Positions 9,184 through 19,249 of a stretch of 64,000 bases of DNA are shown piece by piece (position 1 is the first letter of the stretch; every line of letters begins with the position of its first letter). Where the stretch lies: contig NZ_JALRNF010000004.1 of assembly GCF_030272895.1 (NCBI RefSeq), positions 62,001-126,000 of the forward strand, written 5' to 3'. The stretch comes from Pseudomonas sp. BGr12 (GTDB lineage Bacteria; Pseudomonadota; Gammaproteobacteria; Pseudomonadales; Pseudomonadaceae). A program made the translations under genes and the position numbers. Below the pieces are notes generated by a model. The model ran no database searches and was not told the DNA's origin. It saw only the letters and a list, made by a program, of their open reading frames with translations.

Positions 9184-11410
9184 GGACCGGGTTGCTCAGG
9201 CGCTCGAGCAGGGCGGCCTGGGCACTGCGCGGGTTCTGGTTGCCGGTTGGCGTGCTGCGTACGTAGCGGCCGTCCGGCTGCAGGATCCAGGCGTGGGTGT
9301 TGTCGGTCAGATACCCTTCCAGCTCTTTCTTCACCCGCAGGACCAGCTTCTTGCCCTCGACCGGGAAGCAGGTCTCGACCCGCTTGTCGAGATTGCGTTC
9401 CATCCAGTCGGCGCTGGAAAGGAACATCTGCTCCTCGCCACCGTTGAGGAAGTAGAACACCCGGGTGTGCTCCAGGAAGCGACCGACGATCGAACGCACC
9501 TGGATGTTGTGCGACACCCCGGCAATCCCCGGACGCAGGCAGCACATGCCACGCACCACCAGGTCGATACGCACGCCGGACTGGCTGGCCTTGTACAAGG
9601 CACGGATGATCTTCGGATCGGTCAGCGAGTTGAACTTGGCGATGATGTGCGCCGGTTTGCCCTCCAGGGCGAACTGGGTTTCCCGGGCAATCATGTCGAG
9701 CATGCCCTTCTTCAGGGTGAACGGCGCGTGCAGCAGCTTCTTCATGCGCAAGGTCTTGCCCATGCCGATCAGCTGGCTGAACAGCTTGCCGACGTCTTCG
9801 CACAGGGCGTCGTCCGAGGTCAGCAGGCTGTAGTCGGTGTACAGGCGGGCGTTGCCGGCGTGGTAGTTACCGGTACCCAGGTGCGCGTAACGGACGATCT
9901 CGCCCTGCTCACGGCGCAGGATCAGCATCATCTTGGCGTGGGTCTTGAAGCCCACCACACCATAGATCACTACCGCACCGGCGGCCTGCAAGCGGCTGGC
10001 CAATTGCAGGTTGGACTCTTCGTCGAAGCGCGCCCGCAGCTCGATCACCGCGGTGACTTCCTTGCCGTTACGTGCGGCATCGACCAGCGCGTCGACGATT
10101 TCCGAGTTGGCACCGCTGCGGTACAGGGTCTGGCGCACGGCCAGGACGTTCGGGTCCTTGGCGGCCTGGCGCAGCAGGTCGACCACCGGGGTGAACGACT
10201 CGAACGGGTGCATGAGCAGGATGTCCTGCTTGCCGACCACGCTGAAGATGTTGTCGGCGTTCTGCAGCAACTTGGGAATCGCTGGCGTGAACGGGGTGTA
10301 TTGCAGCTCCGGGTGGCTATCGAGCCCGGTGATGCTGAACAGACGGGTCAGGTTGACCGGACCGTTGACCTGGTACAGCTCGCTTTCGCTCAGGCTGAAC
10401 TGCTTGAGCAGGTAATCGGACAGGTGTTTCGGGCAGGTGTCGACCACTTCCAGGCGCACCGCATCGCCATAACGCCGCGAGAACAGCTCGCCACGCAGGG
10501 CCCGGGCCAGGTCCTCGACGTCCTCGGAGTCCAGCGCCAGGTCGGCGTTACGGGTCAGGCGGAACTGATAGCAACCCTTGACCTTCATGCCCTGGAACAG
10601 GTCATCGGCGTGGGCGTGGATCATCGACGACAGGAACACGTAGTTGTCGCCAGGACCACCCACCTCCTCCGGCACCTTGATCACCCGCGGCAGCAGGCGT
10701 GGCGCGGGAATGATCGCCAGGCCCGAATCGCGGCCGAAGGCGTCCACGCCTTCGAGTTCGACGATGAAGTTCAGGCTCTTGTTCACCAGCAACGGGAACG
10801 GGTGAGTCGGGTCGAGGCCGATCGGGGTGATGATCGGGGCGATTTCGTCACGGAAGAAACGCCGCACCCAGGTCTTGAGCTTGGTGTTCCAGTGCCGGCG
10901 ACGGATGAAACGGATCTGGTGTTTTTCCAGCTCCGGCAGCAGCACGTCGTTGAGGATCGCGTACTGGCGGTGCACTTCGCTGTGCACCAGGTCGCTGATC
11001 CGCGCCAGCGCCTGGTGCGGTTGCAGGCCGTCAGCCCCGGCCTGCTCACGGGCAAAGGTGATCTGCTTCTTCAGGCCCGCCACACGAATTTCGAAGAACT
11101 CATCCAGGTTGCTGGAGAAGATCAGCAGGAACTTCAGCCGCTCCAGCAAGGGATAGCTCTCGTCCAGTGCCTGCTCCAGCACGCGGATGTTGAACTGCAG
11201 CTGGGACAATTCGCGATGAATGTACAGGCTGCTGTCGTCCAGGCCGGGAACGGCGATGGCCGGTGCCACCGGGGCGGGCGCAGGCGCAGGCGCCTCGACC
11301 TCGGCCACGGGTTCCGGCACTGCGGCAGGCTCCGGCGGTGTTTCGAGCATCTGCTCGGGCACGGGCTGGGCTTGCTTCACATCGACTTCGCTAAGTACTT
11401 CGTTATTCAT
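9170..11410 (-). CDS. ppk: Polyphosphate kinase 1
   Basis: A 746-residue enzyme that reversibly polymerises the gamma-phosphate of ATP into polyphosphate. After a low-complexity Pro/Ala/Glu-rich extension of about 60 residues comes the family N-domain ([37 protein letters not shown]), then [19 protein letters not shown], and the phosphohistidine region [20 protein letters not shown]. The C-terminal block has [21 protein letters not shown]. The ATG at 11410 is preceded by AGGAACGC. It starts 19 bases after hemB ends on the same strand, so both are probably one transcript. The Pro/Ala/Glu extension is longer than in E. coli Ppk. Confidence 0.97.
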   Translation of the reverse strand: MNNEVLSEVDVKQAQPVPEQMLETPPEPAAVPEPVAEVEAPAPAPAPVAPAIAVPGLDDSSLYIHRELSQLQFNIRVLEQALDESYPLLERLKFLLIFSSNLDEFFEIRVAGLKKQITFAREQAGADGLQPHQALARISDLVHSEVHRQYAILNDVLLPELEKHQIRFIRRRHWNTKLKTWVRRFFRDEIAPIITPIGLDPTHPFPLLVNKSLNFIVELEGVDAFGRDSGLAIIPAPRLLPRVIKVPEEVGGPGDNYVFLSSMIHAHADDLFQGMKVKGCYQFRLTRNADLALDSEDVEDLARALRGELFSRRYGDAVRLEVVDTCPKHLSDYLLKQFSLSESELYQVNGPVNLTRLFSITGLDSHPELQYTPFTPAIPKLLQNADNIFSVVGKQDILLMHPFESFTPVVDLLRQAAKDPNVLAVRQTLYRSGANSEIVDALVDAARNGKEVTAVIELRARFDEESNLQLASRLQAAGAVVIYGVVGFKTHAKMMLILRREQGEIVRYAHLGTGNYHAGNARLYTDYSLLTSDDALCEDVGKLFSQLIGMGKTLRMKKLLHAPFTLKKGMLDMIARETQFALEGKPAHIIAKFNSLTDPKIIRALYKASQSGVRIDLVVRGMCCLRPGIAGVSHNIQVRSIVGRFLEHTRVFYFLNGGEEQMFLSSADWMERNLDKRVETCFPVEGKKLVLRVKKELEGYLTDNTHAWILQPDGRYVRSTPTGNQNPRSAQAALLERLSNPVLSVR

Positions 11411-11429
11411 CTGGCGTTCCTGAAGGGCG

Positions 11430-12566
<1,137 letters not shown>

Positions 12567-12647
12567 TCACGTCGAGACACATTTGGACACTTTCCCCAAA
12601 GGCCACGAAGGGTTAGGCTGCGCGTTCATTTCGCCAGCACCCAGAAA

Positions 12648-13292
12648 ATGCTCCAACAATTCCTGCAGGATTTCGGCTACTTTGCCCTTTTTCTCGGTAC
12701 GTTTTTTGAAGGTGAGACCATCCTGGTTCTCGCAGGCTTCCTTGCGTCCCGCGGATACATGGATATCAACCTGGTGGTCCTGGTGGCCTTCTTCGGCAGC
12801 TATGCCGGTGACCAGCTGTGGTACTTCATGGGGCGTAAACACGGGCGCAAGCTGCTGGCGCGCAAACCGCGCTGGCAGATGATGGGTGATCGCGCGCTGG
12901 AGCATATCCGCCGCCATCCGGATATCTGGGTCCTGAGCTTCCGCTTCGTCTACGGCCTGCGCACGGTGATGCCGGTGGCCATCGGCCTGTCCGGCTACCC
13001 GCCGCGCCGCTACCTGCTGCTCAACGGTATTGGCGCCATCGTCTGGGCCCTGGCCCTGGGCGCCGCCGCCTATCACTTCGGCGCCATCCTCGAAGGTATC
13101 CTGGGCAACGTGAAGGAATACGAGCTATGGGTGCTCGGCGGCCTGCTGGCCCTCGGCGGCTGCCTGTGGCTGCGCCGTCGCTTCAGGGCGGCGCGGGTCG
13201 CTCGCAAGGAAGCGGCTGGCGTAAAGGCCGACCAGGCTGAGCAGGCTGTAACCGACCAGCGCGACCCAGATCAGGGTAGTGACCGGCCATAA
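12648..13292 (+). CDS. DedA family inner-membrane protein
   Basis: A 214-residue membrane protein of the DedA/SNARE-associated superfamily, whose members act as lipid flippases (undecaprenyl phosphate or phospholipid). Typical blocks are FFEGETILVLAGFLASRG, the membrane-entrant FFGSYAGDQLWYFMGRKHG and FRFVYGLRTVMPVAIGLSG with the conserved Arg residues. The last about 55 residues form a charged, low-complexity tail. No ribosome-binding site is obvious at ATG 12648, so the start is moderately certain. The final 168 bases run antisense to the 3' end of the next gene. Confidence 0.85.
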   Translation: MLQQFLQDFGYFALFLGTFFEGETILVLAGFLASRGYMDINLVVLVAFFGSYAGDQLWYFMGRKHGRKLLARKPRWQMMGDRALEHIRRHPDIWVLSFRFVYGLRTVMPVAIGLSGYPPRRYLLLNGIGAIVWALALGAAAYHFGAILEGILGNVKEYELWVLGGLLALGGCLWLRRRFRAARVARKEAAGVKADQAEQAVTDQRDPDQGSDRP

Positions 13293-14420
13293 ACCGGTGA
13301 TCCCGGCCAGCAGCATGGCCGGGACATTCAGTCCCAGCCGCAGCAGTTCCAGGCGCACGGCCCAGGGGCGATTCTCCAGGGCCGCGCCGAACACGAACAA
13401 ACCGAATGCCATCACCGCCCAGCCCAGCACCAGGGCTGCGGTCGACAGCTGCCCGGCATGCTCCATCAGGTAGCTGCCCAGCCCGACATACAATGCAAAC
13501 TGCAGCGTCACATAGACCTGCTGCGGCCAGCCCAGCGGCACCTCGAACTTGCGAAAGCGGCTCAGGTCCTGCTTGGGCTGGGGAAAGCGCCGCGCCACAT
13601 CCGCCGGGCGCCAGCCAGTGGGCATGAACCAGATCCGCAGCTTGTCCCACCAGTGCTCGGCATGCCGGGCGTCATGCCACAACTGGGCATAGAACTGCAG
13701 GTTGGCCCACAGCGGATTCCAGCTGGCCAGCGGCGTGGTCACGCCGAAAATCACCGGCTCGTTGTCGTCCTCCTCCTGGAAGGTGCCGAACAGACGGTCC
13801 CAGACAATGAACACTCCACCGTAGTTGCGATCCAAGTACAGAGGATTCTGTGCATGGTGGACGCGATGATTGGACGGCGTGATGAACAGCCACTCGAACC
13901 AGCCCAGCTTGGGAATGTGCCGGGTATGCACCCAGAACTGGTAAAGCAGGTTCAGTGCCGCAACCGTGATGAACACCAGCGGCGGCACGCCCAATACCGC
14001 CAGGGGCAGGTAGAAGATCCACGACAACAGGAAACCGCTGCTGGTCTGGCGCAGGGCCGTGGACAGGTTGTAGTCCTCGCTCTGGTGATGCACCGAATGT
14101 GCCGCCCAGAGGATATTGCGCTCATGGCCGAAGCGGTGCAGCCAGTAGTAGCACAGGTCGTAGAGGACGAAGGCCAGCACCCAGGTCCAGAGCGCCTCGC
14201 CCGGCAGCCTGAACAGCGCCAGGTGCTCCCAGGCCAGGGCATAGGTCACCAGCCCTACCCCCTTGGTCAACAGCCCCGTGGTGGTCGACAGCACGCCGGT
14301 GCTGAGGCTGTTGATGGCGTCGGCCAAGCGGTAGGTGCGCATGCCGCGCAGGCGGTCGGCGAGCAACTCGACCACAATCAGGACAAAGAAGAACGGCACC
14401 GCCAGCAAAATCAGGTCCAT
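13125..14420 (-). CDS. Sterol desaturase/fatty acid hydroxylase family protein
   Basis: A 431-residue membrane di-iron enzyme. The three histidine clusters are HRFGH (95-99), HSVHH (108-112) and NHRVHH (184-189), with four or more flanking membrane helices. The family includes sterol desaturases, fatty acid hydroxylases and alkylglycerol monooxygenase; the extra C-terminal helices after residue 290 resemble the last. Substrate is unknown. The ATG at 14420 has GGATGA 4-5 bases before it. Its C-terminal tail (ATAQPQAAAEGQQAAEHP) is low complexity and is encoded opposite the tail of the DedA gene. Confidence 0.85.
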   Translation of the reverse strand: MDLILLAVPFFFVLIVVELLADRLRGMRTYRLADAINSLSTGVLSTTTGLLTKGVGLVTYALAWEHLALFRLPGEALWTWVLAFVLYDLCYYWLHRFGHERNILWAAHSVHHQSEDYNLSTALRQTSSGFLLSWIFYLPLAVLGVPPLVFITVAALNLLYQFWVHTRHIPKLGWFEWLFITPSNHRVHHAQNPLYLDRNYGGVFIVWDRLFGTFQEEDDNEPVIFGVTTPLASWNPLWANLQFYAQLWHDARHAEHWWDKLRIWFMPTGWRPADVARRFPQPKQDLSRFRKFEVPLGWPQQVYVTLQFALYVGLGSYLMEHAGQLSTAALVLGWAVMAFGLFVFGAALENRPWAVRLELLRLGLNVPAMLLAGITGLWPVTTLIWVALVGYSLLSLVGLYASRFLASDPRRPEATAQPQAAAEGQQAAEHP

Positions 14421-14533
14421 GGGTCATCCATCTCCAGGCTATTGCACAAGATTAGGCCCGGATGGCCCCGAACCCTATGGCGACATCTGCCAATTTAGAG
14501 GACATTTAGCGCCTCGACTCGGGAGTAGTGAGC

Positions 14534-15190
14534 ATGACCAAAAAAGTTGCAGTGATTCTTTCCGGCTGTGGTGTCTATGACGGCGCCGAAATCCACGAGA
14601 GCGTGATTACCCTGCTGCGCCTCGACCAGCGCGGCGCCCAGGTGCAGTGCTTTGCACCGAACATCGCGCAGATGCATGTGATCAACCACCTGACCGGCGA
14701 AGAAATGCCCGAATCGCGCAATGTCCTGGTGGAATCGGCGCGCATCGCACGCGGCGAGATCAAGGACCTGCGTGAAGCGGATGCCAAGGATTTCGATGCC
14801 TTGATCGTGCCCGGCGGCTTCGGCTCGGCGAAAAACCTGTCCAACTTCGCCGTCGAAGGCACCGGCTGCACCGTCCACCCGGACGTGCTGGCCCTGGCCG
14901 AAGCCTTCGCCGAAGCCGGCAAGCCGGTCGGCCTGATCTGCATCTCGCCGGCCCTGGCGGCGAAGATCTATGGCCCGGGCGTGGTCTGCACCATCGGCAA
15001 CGATGCGGGCACCAGCGCGGCCATCGTCAAGATGGGCGGCACCCACGAGGAGTGCGATGTCCATGACATCGTCGAAGATACCCAGCGCAAGCTGGTCAGC
15101 ACCCCGGCCTACATGCTCGCCAAGAGCATCAGCGAAGCCGCAGGCGGCATTTACAAGCTGGTCGACCGGGTACTGGAGCTGACCCAGTAG
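14534..15190 (+). CDS. elbB: Glyoxalase/isoprenoid biosynthesis protein ElbB
   Basis: A 218-residue DJ-1/PfpI-like protein. MTKKVAVILSGCGVYDGAEIHE and the nucleophile-elbow LICISPALAAKI with its cysteine are typical of ElbB (also GlyIII-type), reported to have glyoxalase activity and to influence isoprenoid yield. GGGAG at 14521-14525 is correctly spaced for the ATG at 14534; an in-frame GTG at 14528 is too close to it. It lies alone, divergent from the desaturase gene and convergent with the YaiI gene, with a REP between. Confidence 0.9.
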   Translation: MTKKVAVILSGCGVYDGAEIHESVITLLRLDQRGAQVQCFAPNIAQMHVINHLTGEEMPESRNVLVESARIARGEIKDLREADAKDFDALIVPGGFGSAKNLSNFAVEGTGCTVHPDVLALAEAFAEAGKPVGLICISPALAAKIYGPGVVCTIGNDAGTSAAIVKMGGTHEECDVHDIVEDTQRKLVSTPAYMLAKSISEAAGGIYKLVDRVLELTQ

Positions 15191-15193
15191 GCG

Positions 15194-15260
15194 AGTGTGG
15201 GAGCGGGTTTGTCCCGCGATGCGGCGGCGAGATCAATCGCGGGGCAAGCCCGCTCCCACT
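15194..15260. repeat. REP doublet between elbB and the YaiI gene
   Basis: Opposed REP units: GTGGGAGCGGGTTTGTCCCG on the left and CGGGGCAAGCCCGCTCCCAC on the right, about 20 bases apart. It occupies nearly the whole gap between two convergent genes. Confidence 0.9.
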
Positions 15261-15270
15261 ACAGTGGCCC

Positions 15271-15732
15271 TCAGGCCGGATTCTGGCGCGCCAGGCGCGT
15301 CAGAATGCGGTCCAGTGAGTTGGCGAAGGCCTGCTTCTCGCGATCGCCATAGGGCGCCTGGCCACCCCCGACCTGGCCCTGCTCGCGCAGGTCGGTGAAC
15401 AGGTTGCGCACCGCCAGCCGCTCACCCATGTTGCGCTCATCGAATTCACGGCCCCGGGGATCGAGGCAGGCCACACCCTTCTTGACCAGGCGATCGGCCA
15501 GGGGCACGTCGCTGCAGATCACCAGCTCACCCGGTACGGCATGTTCGACCAGGTAATCATCGGCCGCATCCGGACCGCTGGGCACAACGATCAGCCTGAC
15601 ACAGGCGAAAGCCGGCTTGATCTGGCTCTGCCCGGCCACCAGCACGACCTCCAGCTGGCGCTTGAGGGCAAATTTGACGACCTGATCCTTGGCCGCCTTG
15701 GGGCAGGCATCGGCATCGATCCAGACACGCAT
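15271..15732 (-). CDS. YaiI/YqxD family protein (DUF188)
   Basis: A 153-residue protein beginning MRVWIDADACPKAAKD, the characteristic opening of the DUF188 family. Later blocks VPSGPDAADDYLVEHA, VICSDVPLADRLVKKG and DPRGREFDERNMGERL carry clustered acidic residues reminiscent of PIN-like nucleases, but no activity is established for the family. ATG 15732 was chosen over an upstream in-frame ATG five codons earlier because the protein family begins there. Confidence 0.88.
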   Translation of the reverse strand: MRVWIDADACPKAAKDQVVKFALKRQLEVVLVAGQSQIKPAFACVRLIVVPSGPDAADDYLVEHAVPGELVICSDVPLADRLVKKGVACLDPRGREFDERNMGERLAVRNLFTDLREQGQVGGGQAPYGDREKQAFANSLDRILTRLARQNPA

Positions 15733-15749
15733 CACATCAGATTCCAACG

Positions 15750-15781
15750 AAAACGGGCGAACAGTATCCCTGCTCGCCCGT
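15750..15781 (-). terminator. Terminator after the cytochrome c/FTR1 gene
   Basis: On the minus strand CGGGCGAGCAG pairs with CTGTTCGCCCG (one G-U pair) around GGATA, followed by TTTTC. Stem 15754-15780. It separates the FTR1 gene from the YaiI gene on the same strand. Confidence 0.8.
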
Positions 15782-15792
15782 CCGGCTTCAAA

Positions 15793-17691
15793 TCAACCCG
15801 CCGAGACGCGGCGCTTCTCGGCCAGGCGGCTACGCCCGTAGAACACCGCAATGGCCAGCAAGGCCGTCACCTGGGCCGCCAGCGAGTAGGCGTCGGCGTG
15901 GATGCCCAGCCAGTCGAACTCGAAGAACGACACCGGCCGCGTACCGAACACACCCGCCTCCTGCAGGGCCTTGACCCCGTGCCCGGCGAACACCACCGAC
16001 AGGGCGCAGAGCAACCCGGCGTTGATGCTGAAGAACAGCGCCAGCGGCAATTTCGCCGAACCGCGCAGAATCACCCAGGCCAGCCCCACCAGCAGCACCA
16101 GCGCGGTGGCACCACCAGCCAATACGGCGTTGTGCCCGGCGGCACCGGCCTGCAGCCAGAGGGTTTCGTAGAACAGGATCACCTCGAACAGCTCGCGGTA
16201 CACCGAGAAGAAGGCCAGCACGGCAAAACCGAAGCGGCCTCCTCCGCTGACCAGGCTGCTCTTGATGTAGTTCTGCCAGGATGCCGCGTGCCGGCGATCA
16301 TGCATCCACACCCCGAGCCACAATACGATGACACTGGCGAACAATGCCGTGCAGCCTTCCAGCAACTCGCGCTGGGCGCCACTGACATCGATCGCATAGG
16401 CCGCCACGGCCCAGGTCCCCAACCCGGCCAGCAGGGCCAGGCCCCAGCCGATGTTGACGCTGCGCATGGCCGACTGCTGGCCGGTGTTGCGCAGGAACGC
16501 CAGGATCGCCGCCAGCACCAGGATCGCCTCCAGGCCTTCGCGCAGCAGGATCAGCAACCCGGAGATATAGCTCAGCGACCAGCTCAGGCCGTCACCGCCA
16601 AGCAGGCCACCGGCCTCCTTGAGCTTGGCCTTGGCCACCTGCAGGCGCTGGCTCACCTGTTCCGGCGGCAAACCGTCCTGCAAGGACTGCCGGTAAGCCA
16701 TCAGCGACTTCTCGGTGTCCTTGCGCACGTTGGTGTCGATGTTGTCCAGCGAGCTTTCGACCAGCTCGAAACCTTCGAGGTAGGCCGCCACCGACAGATC
16801 GTAGGCCTGCTCGTGATCGCCGGCCTGGTAGGCCGCCAGGCTCTTGTCCAGGGTGCTCGCGGTGTAGTCCAGCAGCTGCGCCGGGCCGCGCTGGACCTGC
16901 GGAGGCTGGGCGCGCTGGGCGCGGAAGACCGCTGCCGCTTCGGCACCTTGGGAGGCCTCGACTTCCAGTGGCGTCTGGCGGGCCAGGTCGGCGAGATTGA
17001 AGCGGGCTTCGCCCTTGGCCTTGGCCGGCTCGGCGGTGAAGCTGGCGATGTAGGTGGCCAGGTCCCAGCGCTGACGCTCGTCGAGCTGGTCGGCAAAGGA
17101 CGGCATGTCGGTACCTTCGATGCCCTGTCCCAGGGTGTTGTAGAGGTCGTACAGGCTCAGCCGATCGAGGCGCTCGCTGCTACGCAGGTTGGCGGGTGGC
17201 GGGGTCAGGCCCACGCCCGCCGGGCCGTCACCGGCACCGCTGTCGCCGTGGCAGACCGAACAGTGCTGGACGTACAACGGTGCGCCGCGGCTGGGGTCAG
17301 GGGTGATGATCGGTGCCTGGCTGACCTCATAGGTCAGCGCCAGCTGTGCTCCCAGCTGCCGGGCCTGACGCGCGACGCTGGCACCGTCCTGGCGCTGGCT
17401 GATCGCCTGGCGCAGGCCGACCACGCCCTGCTCCAGCGCCTGACGCTCGGCGCGGGTCGGCAAACCTGCGACCAGGCCTTGCAGCACGTCGGTGAACTCC
17501 AGCTGCTCGCGGTATTCACCTTCGTCCACCACCTTGCCCGCCTCGACCGTGGCGGGATAGTCGGCGCCAATGTAGTCGAGCAGGTGCAGGGCCTTGGCCG
17601 CGTCTTCGACCGTGTCGGCCAGAAGCGTGGTACTGCACAGCGCCAGCACCGGCCAAAGCAGCCAGGCGAGCAAGCGGGAACGGGCAATCAT
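15793..17691 (-). CDS. Cytochrome c/FTR1 fusion iron permease
   Basis: A 632-residue fusion. After a signal peptide (RLLAWLLWPVLALCSTTLLA) comes a helical periplasmic region, then a cytochrome c domain with haem motif CSVCH near residue 144 and a later MPSF axial-Met candidate. A second helical periplasmic segment follows, then a seven-helix FTR1 permease with REGLEAILVLAAILAFL and the second motif VYRELFEVILFYE, whose REGLE-type glutamates bind iron. FTR1 proteins import ferric iron; the attached cytochrome suggests electron transfer coupled to ferrous iron oxidation at the outer face, an inference from domain order. No EfeO/EfeB genes are adjacent. It has its own terminator. Confidence 0.9.
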   Translation of the reverse strand: MIARSRLLAWLLWPVLALCSTTLLADTVEDAAKALHLLDYIGADYPATVEAGKVVDEGEYREQLEFTDVLQGLVAGLPTRAERQALEQGVVGLRQAISQRQDGASVARQARQLGAQLALTYEVSQAPIITPDPSRGAPLYVQHCSVCHGDSGAGDGPAGVGLTPPPANLRSSERLDRLSLYDLYNTLGQGIEGTDMPSFADQLDERQRWDLATYIASFTAEPAKAKGEARFNLADLARQTPLEVEASQGAEAAAVFRAQRAQPPQVQRGPAQLLDYTASTLDKSLAAYQAGDHEQAYDLSVAAYLEGFELVESSLDNIDTNVRKDTEKSLMAYRQSLQDGLPPEQVSQRLQVAKAKLKEAGGLLGGDGLSWSLSYISGLLILLREGLEAILVLAAILAFLRNTGQQSAMRSVNIGWGLALLAGLGTWAVAAYAIDVSGAQRELLEGCTALFASVIVLWLGVWMHDRRHAASWQNYIKSSLVSGGGRFGFAVLAFFSVYRELFEVILFYETLWLQAGAAGHNAVLAGGATALVLLVGLAWVILRGSAKLPLALFFSINAGLLCALSVVFAGHGVKALQEAGVFGTRPVSFFEFDWLGIHADAYSLAAQVTALLAIAVFYGRSRLAEKRRVSAG

Positions 17692-17710
17692 GGGGGCCAA
17701 TCTCAAATGA

Positions 17711-17730
17711 CAATGCGAGGTATTGCATTG
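17711..17730. promoter_or_regulatory. Inverted repeat upstream of the FTR1 gene, possible operator
   Basis: CAATGC (17711-17716) and GCATTG (17725-17730) are separated by 8 bases and flanked by TGA and TTCA, giving an imperfect longer palindrome 20-40 bases before the FTR1 start. It does not fit the Fur consensus well. A plausible binding site for an unknown regulator. Confidence 0.35.
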
Positions 17731-17803
17731 TTCACTTCCAATGGCCATCACTCAAGGTTTGCAGGTCAATCTCTGCAAAATCTAGTGACAATTTCATATT
17801 CAA

Positions 17804-17836
17804 TAAAAAAGGCGACCCTGAGGTCGCCTTTTTTAT
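17804..17836 (-). terminator. Terminator between the LysE and FTR1 genes
   Basis: AAAAAAGGCGACC and GGTCGCCTTTTTT flank CTGA; a strong hairpin with T-runs on both strands. It would end minus-strand transcripts coming through the LysE gene and the REP element. Confidence 0.9.
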
Positions 17837-17862
17837 TGGGGGTGGTGCATACCGAAGCCCTT

Positions 17863-17930
17863 GTAGGAGCCGGCAGCGCCGGCGATGAGGCCGGTGTGAC
17901 CCCCATCGCAGGCTTCGCCAGCTCCCACAA
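17863..17930. repeat. REP-like palindrome of a different subtype
   Basis: It shares the GTAGGAGC...GCTCCCAC outer arms with the other REPs but has a different core (CCGGCAGCGCCGGCGATGAG on the left, CATCGCAGGCTTCGCCAGC on the right). It lies just past the LysE gene, before the terminator. Confidence 0.75.
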
Positions 17931-17942
17931 AGTCGGTTGCCC

Positions 17943-18575
17943 CTACACCGGTGCGCGGCGAATGGTTGCCAGCAAGGTGGCTGCACCGAGGAACAGCCCG
18001 GCAAAGGTGCGGTTCATCCGCCGCTGCTGCTTGGGCGTGCGCAGCAGGCGCAATACCCGCGCCGCCAGCCCGGTGTAGCCGGCCATGACCAGCAGGTCGA
18101 CGGTGATCATGGTCGCAGTAATGATCAGGTACTGGGGCAACAGGGCCGCATGGGGGTTGATGAACTGCGGCAGCACCGCGAGCATGAAGATCAATGCCTT
18201 GGGGTTGCTGACGTTGACCAGGAAACCACGGAACACCAGGCTCAGCGGCTTGCCGATAGGCCGCACGGCAGATTCATCGGTGATATCGGCGGGCAATGCG
18301 CGCCACTGCTTGACCGCCAGGTAGACCAGGTAGGCCACGCCAAACCATTTGATCACCTGGAACGCCGTGGCCGATGCTGCCAGGACCGCGCCGACGCCTG
18401 CCGCGATGATCGCGATCTGCAGCACCAGGCCCAGTTGCAGGCCCAGGGCGTTCCAGTAGCCACGCCAAAAACCGTACTGCAAACCGCAGGACATCGAGGC
18501 AATGGCCCCGGCACCCGGCGACAGGCTGATCACCCAGCAAGCGGCAAAAAATGCCAACCACGTTTCCAACGACAT
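17943..18575 (-). CDS. LysE/RhtB family amino-acid exporter
   Basis: A 210-residue inner-membrane protein with about six hydrophobic segments. The N-terminal block WVISLSPGAGAIASMSCGLQYGFWRG matches the SPGP-containing signature of the LysE/RhtB family, and FRGFLVNVSNPKALIFMLAVLPQF is the second family signature. Such proteins export amino acids or homoserine lactones; the substrate here is unknown. The closest well-studied branch is RhtB. GAGGTG precedes the ATG at 18575. Confidence 0.88.
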   Translation of the reverse strand: MSLETWLAFFAACWVISLSPGAGAIASMSCGLQYGFWRGYWNALGLQLGLVLQIAIIAAGVGAVLAASATAFQVIKWFGVAYLVYLAVKQWRALPADITDESAVRPIGKPLSLVFRGFLVNVSNPKALIFMLAVLPQFINPHAALLPQYLIITATMITVDLLVMAGYTGLAARVLRLLRTPKQQRRMNRTFAGLFLGAATLLATIRRAPV

Positions 18576-18658
18576 CGCACACCTCGGCCCTGGCTTGTTA
18601 CAAAGCTCTAAGCTAGTGCGCTGGCGAAAAAATAACCACGATTTTTTTCAGCAATCGA

Positions 18659-19249
18659 TCAATTGCCGGCCGGCTTGTCTTCACCGACCAGCGGCACGAT
18701 CTCAGCGCCGCGCCAACGCCGCACCGACTTCTGGAAGAACTGGCTGTTGGGTACCTGCACCGTTGCCCCACCGGCTTCCGGCAGTTCGATCAGGGTGGTG
18801 TACAGCAGGTTGATGGCGACCACCCGCCCCTTCACCCCAGGCTTGTCGATGGTCTCGACCAACTCCACCACGTCGCCGATGCGAAACGGCCCGACGGTGA
18901 AGATCAACACGGCGCACAACAGGTTCGACAACACGCTCCACATGGCGAAGAACGCCACCGCCGCCACGGCAACGAAGCCGGACAAGGCTGTCCACAGCAC
19001 CGTGGCAGACACCCCCAGGCGTTCGAGCACGAATACCAGCGCACTGCCCATGATCAGCCAGCGCAGGCCACCACGTACCGGCATCATCAGCTCCGGTGGC
19101 AGCGGATAGCGCTCGCCCAGACGCTTCAGGCAGCGCCCGACCAGGCGCTGCAGGACAAAGGCGGCGCACAGGATCAGCAGGATCTGCAGGCCCAGCCAGA
19201 ACGGAGCGATCCACTCCGGCGGCACCGGCAGTTGCAACGACCCTATCAA
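18659..19249 (-). CDS. Small mechanosensitive ion channel family protein (TTG start)
   Basis: A 196-residue MscS-like protein: two or three membrane helices, then the pore-lining helix AVAAVAFFAMWSVLSNLLCAVLIF and the beta domain beginning FRIGDVVELVE with VPNSQFFQKSVRRW. It would relieve osmotic pressure at the inner membrane. The start is a TTG overlapping the stop of the upstream ABC-F gene (TTGA) with GGAGG 7 bases before; no other initiator occurs before residue 54, so translational coupling is likely. It lacks the large C-terminal vestibule of E. coli MscS. Confidence 0.8.
   Translation of the reverse strand: MIGSLQLPVPPEWIAPFWLGLQILLILCAAFVLQRLVGRCLKRLGERYPLPPELMMPVRGGLRWLIMGSALVFVLERLGVSATVLWTALSGFVAVAAVAFFAMWSVLSNLLCAVLIFTVGPFRIGDVVELVETIDKPGVKGRVVAINLLYTTLIELPEAGGATVQVPNSQFFQKSVRRWRGAEIVPLVGEDKPAGN

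Noticed and set aside
17705..17735. A Fur box before the FTR1 gene
   Set aside because: Only one half resembles the Fur heptamer; the clear symmetry is CAATGC/GCATTG instead.
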